Positions 53,459-61,662 of a stretch of DNA of 64,000 nucleotides are shown one piece after another. The DNA is taken from assembly GCA_015064255.1 (NCBI GenBank), contig SVSP01000010.1, forward strand, positions 1 through 64,000, given 5' to 3'. The notes below the pieces were generated by a model. It was not told where the DNA came from, searched no databases, and was given only the letters and a program-made list of their open reading frames with translations. A program made the translations under genes and the position numbers. Source of the stretch: Oscillospiraceae bacterium (lineage in GTDB: Bacteria; Bacillota; Clostridia; Oscillospirales; CAG-272). The stretch's first letter is position 1. Every line of letters starts with the position of its first letter.

Positions 53459-55135
53459 ATGATAATCATTCACGCTTATTTTAAAGATTACGTCGATAGG
53501 CTTTTTGAATCGGGAATCGCCCGGAATGGTGACGGATTCAAGATAAATCAGATGTACAAAGCGCCCGAAGAACTCAAATTCAATATAATTGCACAGAAAG
53601 ACGGTGAGTTTTTCAATCTCGTAAAGAACTGTGCGTCCTGCTTCTACGTTGACCGTTTACAGGGCGGCGTATTTTACAGCAGATACGATTTTTCAAAAGA
53701 GCTTATAGACACTTACGAAAGTGACACGAATGCAGAGTTTTTAGGTATGCAGGTACACGAGCTCGGAAACACACGCGGTCTTGATTGGAAGCGCATACAA
53801 AAGTGTCTTGCCGCCGAAAATCTCGAATGGAATGAAGAAAATATTTATAATTCCGTGCGAAATATCTCGGCAGACAAGGATTTTCCTCATTTTTCACAGG
53901 GTCCCGCATCCGAATACGCTGCTCTGACACCTCCAAAAACCGTCAGTGAATTTGTCGCAGACCTTGATTACGTGCTTGCAGCGCGTCAGAAATCCACTTG
54001 GGGCAACGTACTCAAATGCGATGACGGATTTATGTACTGCCGTTCTGAAGACAGTCACAACATCAAAAACACCTTTATAGAAGTAGGCGGACAGCGCCCG
54101 CAAATACGTCTGCAGTTCGCACTTCGCCGCGGACTTTCACGCAGGTCAAATAAAAAATGGGGAACCTATATTGAACCGTGGGCAGGAAAATGGGGCGTAA
54201 CATTATGTACAACCTACGTTTACGAGCGTGACGGCGCAAACGACTGGTTCAGACCAAGACTCAGCGTGCCTATGGAAAACAGACCGTTTATTCATACTGT
54301 AGGCGAAAAGGGCGGAACCTCAATTTCTCTTGCAGGAAGACTTATGTTCTACGCTCTGTTTGCGGGCTCGGATTATTTTGCAGAAGAATGGGGTGCCGGA
54401 AATACGTTCTATTCCTGGGAAGAAGGCGGACTTACCCCCTACGGAATATACAAAAAGAAGCTGGCTGAGTTTTCCAAAAAGCTTAACAAGGTAAAAGCCG
54501 ATATTCCGATAGCAATAATACTTCCCAAGGAGTATGCTCTCGTACTTACGCACGGCGGAAACGTTTCCTTTGAAAATGACGTTATTCCCGGTGCTTATCC
54601 CAACATCGTACAAAGAATAAACCGTCTTTTCTTTAACGGAAATATGCGCGGCGGCGAGGACAATCTTATGACGGTCGGACGCTACGGAAGTCTTTTCGAT
54701 ATTATTTACGAGGACAGCTACGAGCATCCCGAAGACGAGTATGACTTTTTGGTTGATTTTTCGGGCAGATTTGCAGGAACATTACCAAACGCCGTAAACG
54801 CATACGAGGAAGACGAGCTTTACGCAAGACTCGACCGATTTGTTTCCGAATATCTTCCCTTCACTTACACTTCCAAAAACGACGTAGATTACACACTGTT
54901 TGAGAATGACGGCAAGAAATACTGTGCATTTTTCAATCACAGCGGACTTTCAAAATCTGTCGAAGAGGGTGAAAGACTGAATCCCGATTCAATTACAGAC
55001 GTAAGCATAACCATGAAAAAAGCAAACGTTGCCGAAGTCTTCGACATTTGCGAGATCGGATATTCTCTTTCCGAAGGTAAGCGTATCGACGTACGGCTCG
55101 GTTGCGGAGAATTTATTCTTTTCAGATACGAATGA
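53459..55135 (+). CDS. Unrecognised protein, possibly a TIM-barrel glycosidase
   Basis: A 558-residue soluble protein that I cannot place in a known family. There is no signal peptide. Several features suggest a (beta/alpha)8 glycosidase-like fold: alternating hydrophobic strands, an acidic residue at a strand end in FLGMQVHELGN near 95, tryptophan-rich TYIEPWAGKWGVTLCTTY near 240, and AGSDYFAEEWGAGNTFYSWE near 302 where two glutamates follow a strand. A small beta domain at about 470-558 resembles the C-terminal sandwich of GH-A enzymes. The catalytic assignment is inference. AGAGGAT precedes the ATG, and the gene has its own promoter and terminator. It lies next to an AraC regulator and a catabolic operon. 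Confidence 0.8.
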   Translation: MIIIHAYFKDYVDRLFESGIARNGDGFKINQMYKAPEELKFNIIAQKDGEFFNLVKNCASCFYVDRLQGGVFYSRYDFSKELIDTYESDTNAEFLGMQVHELGNTRGLDWKRIQKCLAAENLEWNEENIYNSVRNISADKDFPHFSQGPASEYAALTPPKTVSEFVADLDYVLAARQKSTWGNVLKCDDGFMYCRSEDSHNIKNTFIEVGGQRPQIRLQFALRRGLSRRSNKKWGTYIEPWAGKWGVTLCTTYVYERDGANDWFRPRLSVPMENRPFIHTVGEKGGTSISLAGRLMFYALFAGSDYFAEEWGAGNTFYSWEEGGLTPYGIYKKKLAEFSKKLNKVKADIPIAIILPKEYALVLTHGGNVSFENDVIPGAYPNIVQRINRLFFNGNMRGGEDNLMTVGRYGSLFDIIYEDSYEHPEDEYDFLVDFSGRFAGTLPNAVNAYEEDELYARLDRFVSEYLPFTYTSKNDVDYTLFENDGKKYCAFFNHSGLSKSVEEGERLNPDSITDVSITMKKANVAEVFDICEIGYSLSEGKRIDVRLGCGEFILFRYE

Positions 55136-55152
55136 TTTAACCGAATACAAAG

Positions 55153-55186
55153 TAAGCCTCACGGATTTTCGTGAGGCTTATATTTT
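55153..55186 (+). terminator. Terminator
   Basis: An 11-bp perfect stem (55153-55163 with 55170-55180) followed by a T-rich tract. Confidence 0.9.
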
Positions 55187-55225
55187 ACCGTATAAAATAT
55201 ATTTTTACAAAAAGCAGACACAATA

Positions 55226-55254
55226 TTGAAAAAACAGCAACCGTATGCTATACT
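55226..55254 (+). promoter_or_regulatory. Sigma-A promoter for the AraC regulator
   Basis: TTGAAA (55226-55231), 17 bp, TATACT (55249-55254), TGC before the -10. Confidence 0.8.
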
Positions 55255-55288
55255 GTAGGTGAAAAATTATATATTTCACGGAGAAATT

Positions 55289-56149
55289 ATGTCAGGCAGC
55301 TTAAATATCGAAGCGATAAAACGTCTTAATATTTCAGACGTCGATATCTGCGAAAATTCCATTTCTATACTGTGGATAGCCGCAGCCAACAGATCCAATC
55401 GGGAAAGCCTTACTTTTCGTTTTCATACGCACACCTTTTTCGAAATACACTTTATTATCGAAGGTCAAATACGCTACGGATTTGAAAATGAAAACGTAAT
55501 TGTTAAAAAGGGGCAATTTATACTTACCGCACCGCTTCAGGCTCACTCTGTCGCAAGCCACAGTGATGATTTCACAAAAATCACGATCGCGTTTGAAGCG
55601 GACGAGGAAAGCGATATATTTAACATACTCAGCAGCAACAAAAAGCAAATATTCAGTATTTCCAAAGAAATCAAAGATGACCTTGATTTTATACTTTCGC
55701 GTGCAAAAAACAAAAGCAATTATTCGGAAATACTCATAAAAAAGCGTCTTGGCGAGATAATCTATCTGATAGCGGACAGTATGCCGCACACAAAAACCGT
55801 ACCTGTAAAAAGCAAATATTCGGACGACCGGATACTCCAAGCGAAGAAATATATTTACGACAATCCGAATATATTTTTCACCACAAGCGAAATAGCACTT
55901 TTCTGCGGTATCAGTCCGAAGCAGCTCGGAAGACTATTCGAAAAATACGAGGGCAAAACCGTGCTTGAATTCATCCACGAGCAAAAAATAGAGATCGCCA
56001 AACAGCTTTTGCTCGAATCGGATGAGCTTCAGGAAACGATAAGCAAGAAGCTCGGCTTTTCAAGCGTACACTATTTCAACAAATTCTTCATTTCGCATAC
56101 CGGAATTACTCCAAGTAAATACAGAAAAATGGCTTCAAGCGCCAACTGA
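55289..56149 (+). CDS. AraC family transcriptional regulator
   Basis: A 286-residue regulator. The N-terminal cupin-like ligand domain (about 30-130) contains FRFHTHTFFEIHFIIEG. The C-terminal double helix-turn-helix covers about 185-280: FTTSEIALFCGISPKQLGRL and ISKKLGFSSVHYFNKFFISH, then the ending GITPSKYRK. Start ATG 55289 has GGAG 5-6 bases upstream; a GTG at 55259 is not supported. The ligand is likely a sugar. Likely targets are the adjacent operon at 56200 and perhaps the 558-residue protein gene. Confidence 0.92.
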   Translation: MSGSLNIEAIKRLNISDVDICENSISILWIAAANRSNRESLTFRFHTHTFFEIHFIIEGQIRYGFENENVIVKKGQFILTAPLQAHSVASHSDDFTKITIAFEADEESDIFNILSSNKKQIFSISKEIKDDLDFILSRAKNKSNYSEILIKKRLGEIIYLIADSMPHTKTVPVKSKYSDDRILQAKKYIYDNPNIFFTTSEIALFCGISPKQLGRLFEKYEGKTVLEFIHEQKIEIAKQLLLESDELQETISKKLGFSSVHYFNKFFISHTGITPSKYRKMASSAN

Positions 56150-56180
56150 AATGTCTGATTGTTCATATCAGACATTTTTT
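56149..56180 (+). terminator. Terminator of the AraC gene
   Basis: An 11-bp perfect stem (56149-56159 with 56167-56177), 7-base loop, and a T-run to 56180. Confidence 0.88.
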
Positions 56181-56199
56181 GTATATTTAAGACATTATA

Positions 56200-56228
56200 T
56201 TGCATTAGGTGAAAATAATTTATATAAT
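56200..56228 (+). promoter_or_regulatory. Promoter of the M55-TIM barrel-FAD oxidoreductase operon
   Basis: TTGCAT (56200-56205), 17 bp, TATAAT (56223-56228), without TGn. It makes the upstream in-frame ATG at 56209 impossible as a start. Confidence 0.78.
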
Positions 56229-56289
56229 GATGGCAGATATAAAGAAATTTCGGACTATTATCCGAGTTAAACGAAAGGATCAAAGTGCT

Positions 56290-57078
56290 ATGAAAATACT
56301 TGTAATGACAGATATAGAAGGAGTCACGGGTGTGACGACCTTTCCGCAGGCTGAAAAAAGCGATTTCGGAAAAGAAATGCTTATGAATGATCTCAAAGCC
56401 GTACTTCGCGGTATAAAAGATGCAGGTGCCGATGCGGTAGTTTACGATATGCACACCGACGGACGAAACATTGACATTTCACAGATCGACGTTCCCGTCG
56501 TTATGGGAAAGCCAATTTTGGGAGATATTTACCGCGGTGTCGGAAGTGATTTTGACGGACTTTTCCTGATTGGGCTTCACACTATGCAGCACGTTCACGG
56601 TGCGCTTCTCGCTCACAGCTATCTGCGCGAATACGATTCCATTCACATTAACGGTATTCTCGTCGGAGAGATAGGAATGGAAGCTGCACTCGCAGGAGAA
56701 CAAGGTATTGCGCTTAAATTCGTTTCGGGCGACGATCTCGGATGCAAGGAAGGCAAAGCCCTTATTAATGATCTTGTCACCTGTGAGGTTAAAAAATCGC
56801 TCACAGAGGACACGGCCATATGTCTGCCTCCCGAGGTGACCTCAAAAATGCTTACCGAAAAAGCTTACGAGGCTGTAAAAGCCGACGTAAAGCCCTTTAT
56901 GATCGAAGGTCCTTATGAAATAAAGATCAAATACTCCGACTGCGATTATCTTAAAACTATGCAAAGAATTCATCCCGAAATTTTCGAAAACGAAAATACG
57001 GTCGTAATGCGCGGAGATAATCTGCTTCGCACTTGGTCAGAGTATCTCAAATACGAAAAGGAGATGGTAAACGCGTGA
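56290..57078 (+). CDS. M55 family metallopeptidase (second copy)
   Basis: A 262-residue DppA-like zinc peptidase. Ligands D8 and E10 (VMTDIEGVTG), H55 (YDMHTDGRN), H97 (IGLHTMQ) and E127 (GEIGME) are all present, with H109 (LLAHSYL) as the likely nucleophile. The 12-residue gap between H97 and H109 equals that in the other M55 protein of this window. Length fits the family. AAAGGAT lies about 11 bases before ATG 56290. Its stop overlaps the start of the TIM-barrel gene by 4 bases (GTGA), so the two are translationally coupled. The context suggests a catabolic rather than a general peptidase role. Confidence 0.9.
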   Translation: MKILVMTDIEGVTGVTTFPQAEKSDFGKEMLMNDLKAVLRGIKDAGADAVVYDMHTDGRNIDISQIDVPVVMGKPILGDIYRGVGSDFDGLFLIGLHTMQHVHGALLAHSYLREYDSIHINGILVGEIGMEAALAGEQGIALKFVSGDDLGCKEGKALINDLVTCEVKKSLTEDTAICLPPEVTSKMLTEKAYEAVKADVKPFMIEGPYEIKIKYSDCDYLKTMQRIHPEIFENENTVVMRGDNLLRTWSEYLKYEKEMVNA

Positions 57079-57959
57079 AAACTATTCTTGGAATCAATCA
57101 TCAGTTTCTCTATCCCGAATCGATGACAAACGAAATAGCACACACCGAAACACTAAGAGAAATAGTAAAATTCGAAAACGTATCCGCGCTCGACTGTTGG
57201 GTATGGAGAGGAAACGAGCGCTCTCGTGAGGAAATAAAAATCCTCAAAGACAGCGGAAAGATAATAAACTACAACATCGGCGACCGCTTCGGAGAAGACC
57301 CCTGCTTCCCTGCTTCGCCCTCAAAAACGGAAAGAGAGCGCGCTTATTCCCTCATAATGCGCGAGATCGGATATGCACTTGAGCTGAGTTCAAAGAAAAT
57401 AGTTATCGGAAGCGGTCCCGATATTCCGAACGACCGCGAAGGCGCAAAGGAACGCTTCGGCGAAATAATACTCCGCATCGGAGAAGAGTTACCGAGTGAC
57501 GTAGAGCTTGCTCTTGAGCCTACCGATTGGGATATTGACAAGCATTTTCTTTTCGGTCCCGTTAAAGAAACGACCGATTTTATCCACAAAATACGTACAA
57601 GCGGATTTAAAAATTTCGGTATGCTCCTCGATATGTCCCACATTCCGATAATGTACGAAACGCTTGAAACAGCTATCAAATCCGCCGAAGATACTATTAT
57701 TCACATTCATCTCGGCAACTGCATTATAAAAAATCCAAGCTCTCCGTATTACGGCGACAGGCACGTACCTTGGAGTTATCCCGAGTCGGAGTACACCGAA
57801 GAAGACGGAATAAAATTCATACGTATGCTAAAAAACACAGGTTATCTTGACAAAAAAAACAACACAGTTTCCTTTGAAATGCGAAGATACGAGGGTCTTT
57901 CTGACAAAGAAAGTCTTGAACGCTTTCTGGCAGTTTGGAACGAAGCGATATCTATATAA
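57075..57959 (+). CDS. Sugar phosphate isomerase/epimerase-like TIM barrel
   Basis: A 294-residue AP endonuclease 2-like TIM barrel (PF01261). Putative metal ligands occur in VELALEPTDWDIDKHF near residue 142, FGMLLDMSHIPI near 182, IHIHLGNCI near 212 and VSFEMRRYEG near 268. Family members include sugar isomerases, epimerases and dehydratases; the substrate is not readable. The start is GTG 57075, overlapping the M55 stop, with AAGGAG 11 bases upstream. Second gene of the operon M55-isomerase-FAD oxidoreductase. Confidence 0.88.
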   Translation: MKTILGINHQFLYPESMTNEIAHTETLREIVKFENVSALDCWVWRGNERSREEIKILKDSGKIINYNIGDRFGEDPCFPASPSKTERERAYSLIMREIGYALELSSKKIVIGSGPDIPNDREGAKERFGEIILRIGEELPSDVELALEPTDWDIDKHFLFGPVKETTDFIHKIRTSGFKNFGMLLDMSHIPIMYETLETAIKSAEDTIIHIHLGNCIIKNPSSPYYGDRHVPWSYPESEYTEEDGIKFIRMLKNTGYLDKKNNTVSFEMRRYEGLSDKESLERFLAVWNEAISI

Positions 57960-57985
57960 ACAAATATAAACAAATATAAACAAAT
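57954..57985. repeat. Three tandem copies of a 10-bp unit
   Basis: The unit ATATAAACAA is repeated about three times between the isomerase stop and the FAD oxidoreductase gene. Probably replication slippage. Confidence 0.8.
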
Positions 57986-57999
57986 TAGGGAGTAAAATT

Positions 58000-59433
58000 A
58001 TGAAATACGAAATAGAAACCAAAGATTACGGAAAATACGACGTCGTTGTTTGCGGCGGCGGAACATCAGGCTGCTTTGCGGCTATCGCGGCGGCACGAAA
58101 CGGTGCAAAAACAATTCTCATCGAGCGAAGCTTTACCGTCGGCGGTATGCTTACGGTCGGAAATGCGGGAATAACAAAATTCACCGAGCATTGCAAGGAT
58201 GTTGACAAGTACAAGAAAGAAGTCCTCGACGTTTTGGCTACCAATCCAAAAAAGGTACAGGTAGTCGGCGGTATTCCTCACGAATACGTTATGCGAATGA
58301 TAAAAAACGGAGTTGCTCTCGGAACAAAAGGTGAATCGGGAAGCTACGTATTTACCGAAAAAAGCGAGGCTCAGATCACGCTGATCGAAATGCTTACCGA
58401 AGCAGGTGTGGAAATACTTTACGACACACGCGTATGTACGGTAAGCAAAAACAGCGACCGCATAGACAAAATAATAGTTTGCAACAAGGACGGTTTCGGA
58501 GAGATCAGTGCCGAATACGTAATAGACTGCACGGGAGATGCAGACGTTGCCGCTTTTGCGGGAGTTCCCTGCAACAAAGGTGCTACCGAAGCCGATATTG
58601 CCTCCGGCGGTGCAAAAAAAGTGGGTGAAATGCAATCTGCGGGTATAATGATAAGAGTACGCGGTGTCGATTTTGACAGACTCTTTAAATTCCTCGAAGA
58701 AAATCCCGACAGGTTTTATCAGCACGAATTCGGTGTTATGTCACTTGAAAACGCAAAAACAAGCTATTATAACGGTGAAATGTCGGTATTCCGTGTACTT
58801 GCGGAAGTCAGAAATCTCGGACTCAGACCTGTACAGGTATATAATCTTCCGCAAAAAGGCGAAGCTATTCTCCTCGGAATAGACTGCGGTACGGGTTCTA
58901 TTGATGCACTTGATGCACGTACACTAAGTAACGGGCAGAATTTCGTACAGCTTCTTATGCGCAAATTCTTTGAATATATCGTAAAGGTTCCCGGATTTGA
59001 AAAGGTTCAGCTTACCTATGCGCCCGACATCGGTGTGCGCGAATCACGTCATATTATCGGAGAATACACCATTACCGAGCTTGACGTTGTAAGCGGACGC
59101 GATTTCGAGGATTCTATAGCCTGCGGAGGTCACCCCGTAGATATACATCCCATTCCCGACGAGATCAAGAATATGTCTATGGATCATTGGAGATTTCATA
59201 TTCCATACCGCATAATGATTCCAAAAAACATTGACAATCTTCTTGTTGCGGGACGTTCTGTATCGGCAACAAGAATAGCCTCGGGTGCGATACGTCCTAC
59301 CGCACAGTGTATGGCTATGGGCGAAGCGGCAGGAACGGCAGCGGCAATCCTAACAAACAGCGGTCTTGCCACACGTGATATTGATATTAACACTCTGCGC
59401 GAGCGCCTGAAAAATAACGGAGCTGTTATATAA
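58000..59433 (+). CDS. FAD-dependent oxidoreductase (PF12831 type), second copy
   Basis: A 477-residue flavoprotein related to the one at 14461 but about 60 residues longer. FAD motifs: VVVCGGGTSGCFAAIAAARN near residue 15, ILIERSFTVGGMLTVGNAG near 38 and VIDCTGDADVAAFAG near 175. VAGRSVSATRIASGAIRPT and MGEAAGTAAAI near 425-450 are the C-terminal family signatures. AGGGAG is 7 bases before the ATG. Third gene of the operon. Together with the isomerase it could oxidise and rearrange a sugar or polyol; that is inference. Confidence 0.9.
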   Translation: MKYEIETKDYGKYDVVVCGGGTSGCFAAIAAARNGAKTILIERSFTVGGMLTVGNAGITKFTEHCKDVDKYKKEVLDVLATNPKKVQVVGGIPHEYVMRMIKNGVALGTKGESGSYVFTEKSEAQITLIEMLTEAGVEILYDTRVCTVSKNSDRIDKIIVCNKDGFGEISAEYVIDCTGDADVAAFAGVPCNKGATEADIASGGAKKVGEMQSAGIMIRVRGVDFDRLFKFLEENPDRFYQHEFGVMSLENAKTSYYNGEMSVFRVLAEVRNLGLRPVQVYNLPQKGEAILLGIDCGTGSIDALDARTLSNGQNFVQLLMRKFFEYIVKVPGFEKVQLTYAPDIGVRESRHIIGEYTITELDVVSGRDFEDSIACGGHPVDIHPIPDEIKNMSMDHWRFHIPYRIMIPKNIDNLLVAGRSVSATRIASGAIRPTAQCMAMGEAAGTAAAILTNSGLATRDIDINTLRERLKNNGAVI

Positions 59434-59441
59434 CGTCATAA

Positions 59442-59475
59442 AAAACAACGCTGTGAAATCACAGCGTTGTTTTGT
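59442..59475. terminator. Bidirectional terminator
   Basis: A 15-bp perfect stem (59442-59456 with 59459-59473) with a very small loop. Separates the FAD oxidoreductase and the GHL6 gene, which converge. Confidence 0.92.
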
Positions 59476-59477
59476 GC

Positions 59478-61505
59478 TTAAATTTCTATTTTATACATAT
59501 CGAAAATATTCAGAGTACGTGTTTTAAAAATAGTATAACCGTCCTTGAAGGTGAACGGAACGTCCTCTTCACTTGGAAGAAGAGCGACTCTCTTCGGTTT
59601 TGCGTTAGTCTTTATACGTATCTCAAAGGGTGCAACTGGAACGGTTTTAATTTCTTCGCAAAGCACACAGGCGTTTACTGTAAAGCTGTTCTCGTCCTTA
59701 TAGCTTACTAACTCTACATTGAACGGAGCGTCCGAATATACGGAATACGCCTGTTTAGAAACAGAATTTATGATATTTAAAAATATATCTCTGTATTCCT
59801 CGTATTCCATAGCCTCTATCGGAAGTGCAGACCATATCACCTTTCCCTTTCCGTAAGCGTTCACGATAACGGCAGGAATATCTGATGCTCTGCCGGGAGG
59901 ATCCGAGTGTATGGAGGCAAATTTCAGCTCGTACGGCTTTGTATATGGGAACGTAAGAGTTGCAAGCACGCGGCAATTTTCGCCCGCCCTGACAACAGGA
60001 GCACAGCCTACGAAGGCAAGCGGATATTTCTTTGTAAATCCGCCGAAAAGGTCTAAGTTTCCGTCTGTCGGTGCAATATACAGATTTCTTTCTTCTGTCA
60101 TTTTCTCGAAGCGGCTTCCCGTAAGTTCTTCTGCGAGCTTTCTGTTTCCGCAACCGCTTATATAAAGAATACCGCCGTTTTCGACATACTTAATAAGTCT
60201 GTCGTTGTCCTTCTCTTCTAACTTTGAGAGCATCGGAGCTATCAAAACGGAATAATGTTCTATTTCCGAAACACTTCCCGTAACGCCGAAAGGAATATTC
60301 GCGCGTATAAGGGTTTCGGAAAGGACTCTGCAGCACTCTCTGCTGTTATACTGCTCATCGTTTACCCTGCTTCTAGTGCCGTAATATATTCCTATATCTT
60401 CAATACCTTTTCCGCTGAAATATTTTTCATACGGCTTCTGAAATTCAAACACTTCGCCGATTCTGTCGTAAACTCGGCTATCCATCGTACCGATCGGGTC
60501 TATAGCGTCAATTACGAGAGTTGCACCGTGGTGCGCCATCGTAATGGAAAGTGCGGTCTTCATTTCATCGCTGCTCTTTGTAAGAGTGTGCATCCAAAGC
60601 GCAGGCTTACAGCGCGAAAACATCTGCTCAAACGGCTGATTTTTACTTACGCTTCTGAAATATTTGCAGGCAAACGAATGATTATACAGGCTTCCGTAAA
60701 GGTCTCCGCCTACGTAGTCGCACGCCGCATTTACTTCTTCTCCGCATCCGCAGGCAGAGGATGCCGCTATCGACTGCGCATAGTTATGCTCTATCGGCAT
60801 ATCGGGACGCTTTTTCTTTACGTAATCTGTGACCGACTGTATAAATTCACCCATAGCTTTGTACTTGAACTCTATGACTTCGTAATATTCGGGCGTATTA
60901 TTATAGATCTTTTCGGGAATCGTGTGTCCGTTATAATCAAGATATTTTTTACGGCAGTTTTCACAGTAGCAGGTATGCGGCCAGAAAGGCATATCAAAGA
61001 AAAATGCATCGAAATCAAAGAAATCAAGCATTTCGTCTATCTGTGCATAGACAAACTCTCGGTATTCGGGATTATTCGGACAACAGAAACCGTAGCGTCC
61101 GCTTTTTGCCGATGCGAAATCAAGTCTTTCGGTTCCAAATTTACTTTCGCGCGTAGACTGTCCGTTTGACGAGATCATACGCCACGTAGGATGCTTATCG
61201 TGCTCGCGTGTGTTATATATAAGGCTGTAATATCCGCAAACGCGTATATCGTTTTCACGGCAGAGATCAACAAGATGCTTTATCATATACGGATCTTTTT
61301 CAAACGCCGCGTGCATTGTTCCGATTTTCGTCGGGAAATAGCAAAGTCCCGCGTGCGACTGAAAATATATCATAGCGTAATTTATCTGCGCTTTTTTCAG
61401 ATTATTCAAATATTCTTCTGCGGAAAATTCAGAAAGAAATTCGCTGTCCCAATCCTCAATGTGCATATCAAGCAGATGGCGTCGGTAAAGGTCGGAATAC
61501 CACAT
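59478..61505 (-). CDS. Putative glycoside hydrolase, GHL6-like (PF14871)
   Basis: A 675-residue soluble protein. The N-terminal TIM-barrel part (about 1-380) matches the hypothetical glycosyl hydrolase 6 pattern: HLLDMHIEDW near residue 10, AGLCYFPTKIG near 52, and FDFDAFFFDMPFWPHTCYCENC near 160, where an aspartate after a strand is the likely nucleophile. A glutamine-amidotransferase-like domain typical of beta-galactosidase trimerisation domains follows (about 390-590, VLIAPMLSKLEE and GGILYISG), then a small beta domain. Substrate unknown. No signal peptide. AGGGAG is 7 bases before ATG 61505. Confidence 0.8.
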   Translation of the reverse strand: MWYSDLYRRHLLDMHIEDWDSEFLSEFSAEEYLNNLKKAQINYAMIYFQSHAGLCYFPTKIGTMHAAFEKDPYMIKHLVDLCRENDIRVCGYYSLIYNTREHDKHPTWRMISSNGQSTRESKFGTERLDFASAKSGRYGFCCPNNPEYREFVYAQIDEMLDFFDFDAFFFDMPFWPHTCYCENCRKKYLDYNGHTIPEKIYNNTPEYYEVIEFKYKAMGEFIQSVTDYVKKKRPDMPIEHNYAQSIAASSACGCGEEVNAACDYVGGDLYGSLYNHSFACKYFRSVSKNQPFEQMFSRCKPALWMHTLTKSSDEMKTALSITMAHHGATLVIDAIDPIGTMDSRVYDRIGEVFEFQKPYEKYFSGKGIEDIGIYYGTRSRVNDEQYNSRECCRVLSETLIRANIPFGVTGSVSEIEHYSVLIAPMLSKLEEKDNDRLIKYVENGGILYISGCGNRKLAEELTGSRFEKMTEERNLYIAPTDGNLDLFGGFTKKYPLAFVGCAPVVRAGENCRVLATLTFPYTKPYELKFASIHSDPPGRASDIPAVIVNAYGKGKVIWSALPIEAMEYEEYRDIFLNIINSVSKQAYSVYSDAPFNVELVSYKDENSFTVNACVLCEEIKTVPVAPFEIRIKTNAKPKRVALLPSEEDVPFTFKDGYTIFKTRTLNIFDMYKIEI

Positions 61506-61538
61506 AAAAACACTCCCTATTAAGTTTTATTTTAAATT

Positions 61539-61567
61539 ATTATATCAGACGGTAAAATATAAAAACA
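61539..61567 (-). promoter_or_regulatory. Probable extended -10 promoter for the GHL6 gene
   Basis: Minus strand: TATAAT (61544-61539) with TGA before it; the -35 region (TGTTTT) is poor, so recognition may rely on the extended -10 or an activator. Confidence 0.55.
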
Positions 61568-61608
61568 TACGGTTATGATTAAAAAATCAGTAATTCGGAA
61601 TAAATATA

Positions 61609-61637
61609 TTGATATTTTTGAACGCTTGTGCTATAAT
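61609..61637 (+). promoter_or_regulatory. Sigma-A promoter for the PocR/AraC regulator
   Basis: TTGATA (61609-61614), 17 bp, TATAAT (61632-61637), TGC before the -10. The leader is only about 20 nt if translation starts at 61663. Confidence 0.83.
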
Positions 61638-61662
61638 TCACCTATAAAAAGGAGGGATTACC

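Noticed and set aside
57954..57985. CRISPR-like or iteron repeat
   Set aside because: Only three short adjacent copies with no spacers; simple tandem slippage.
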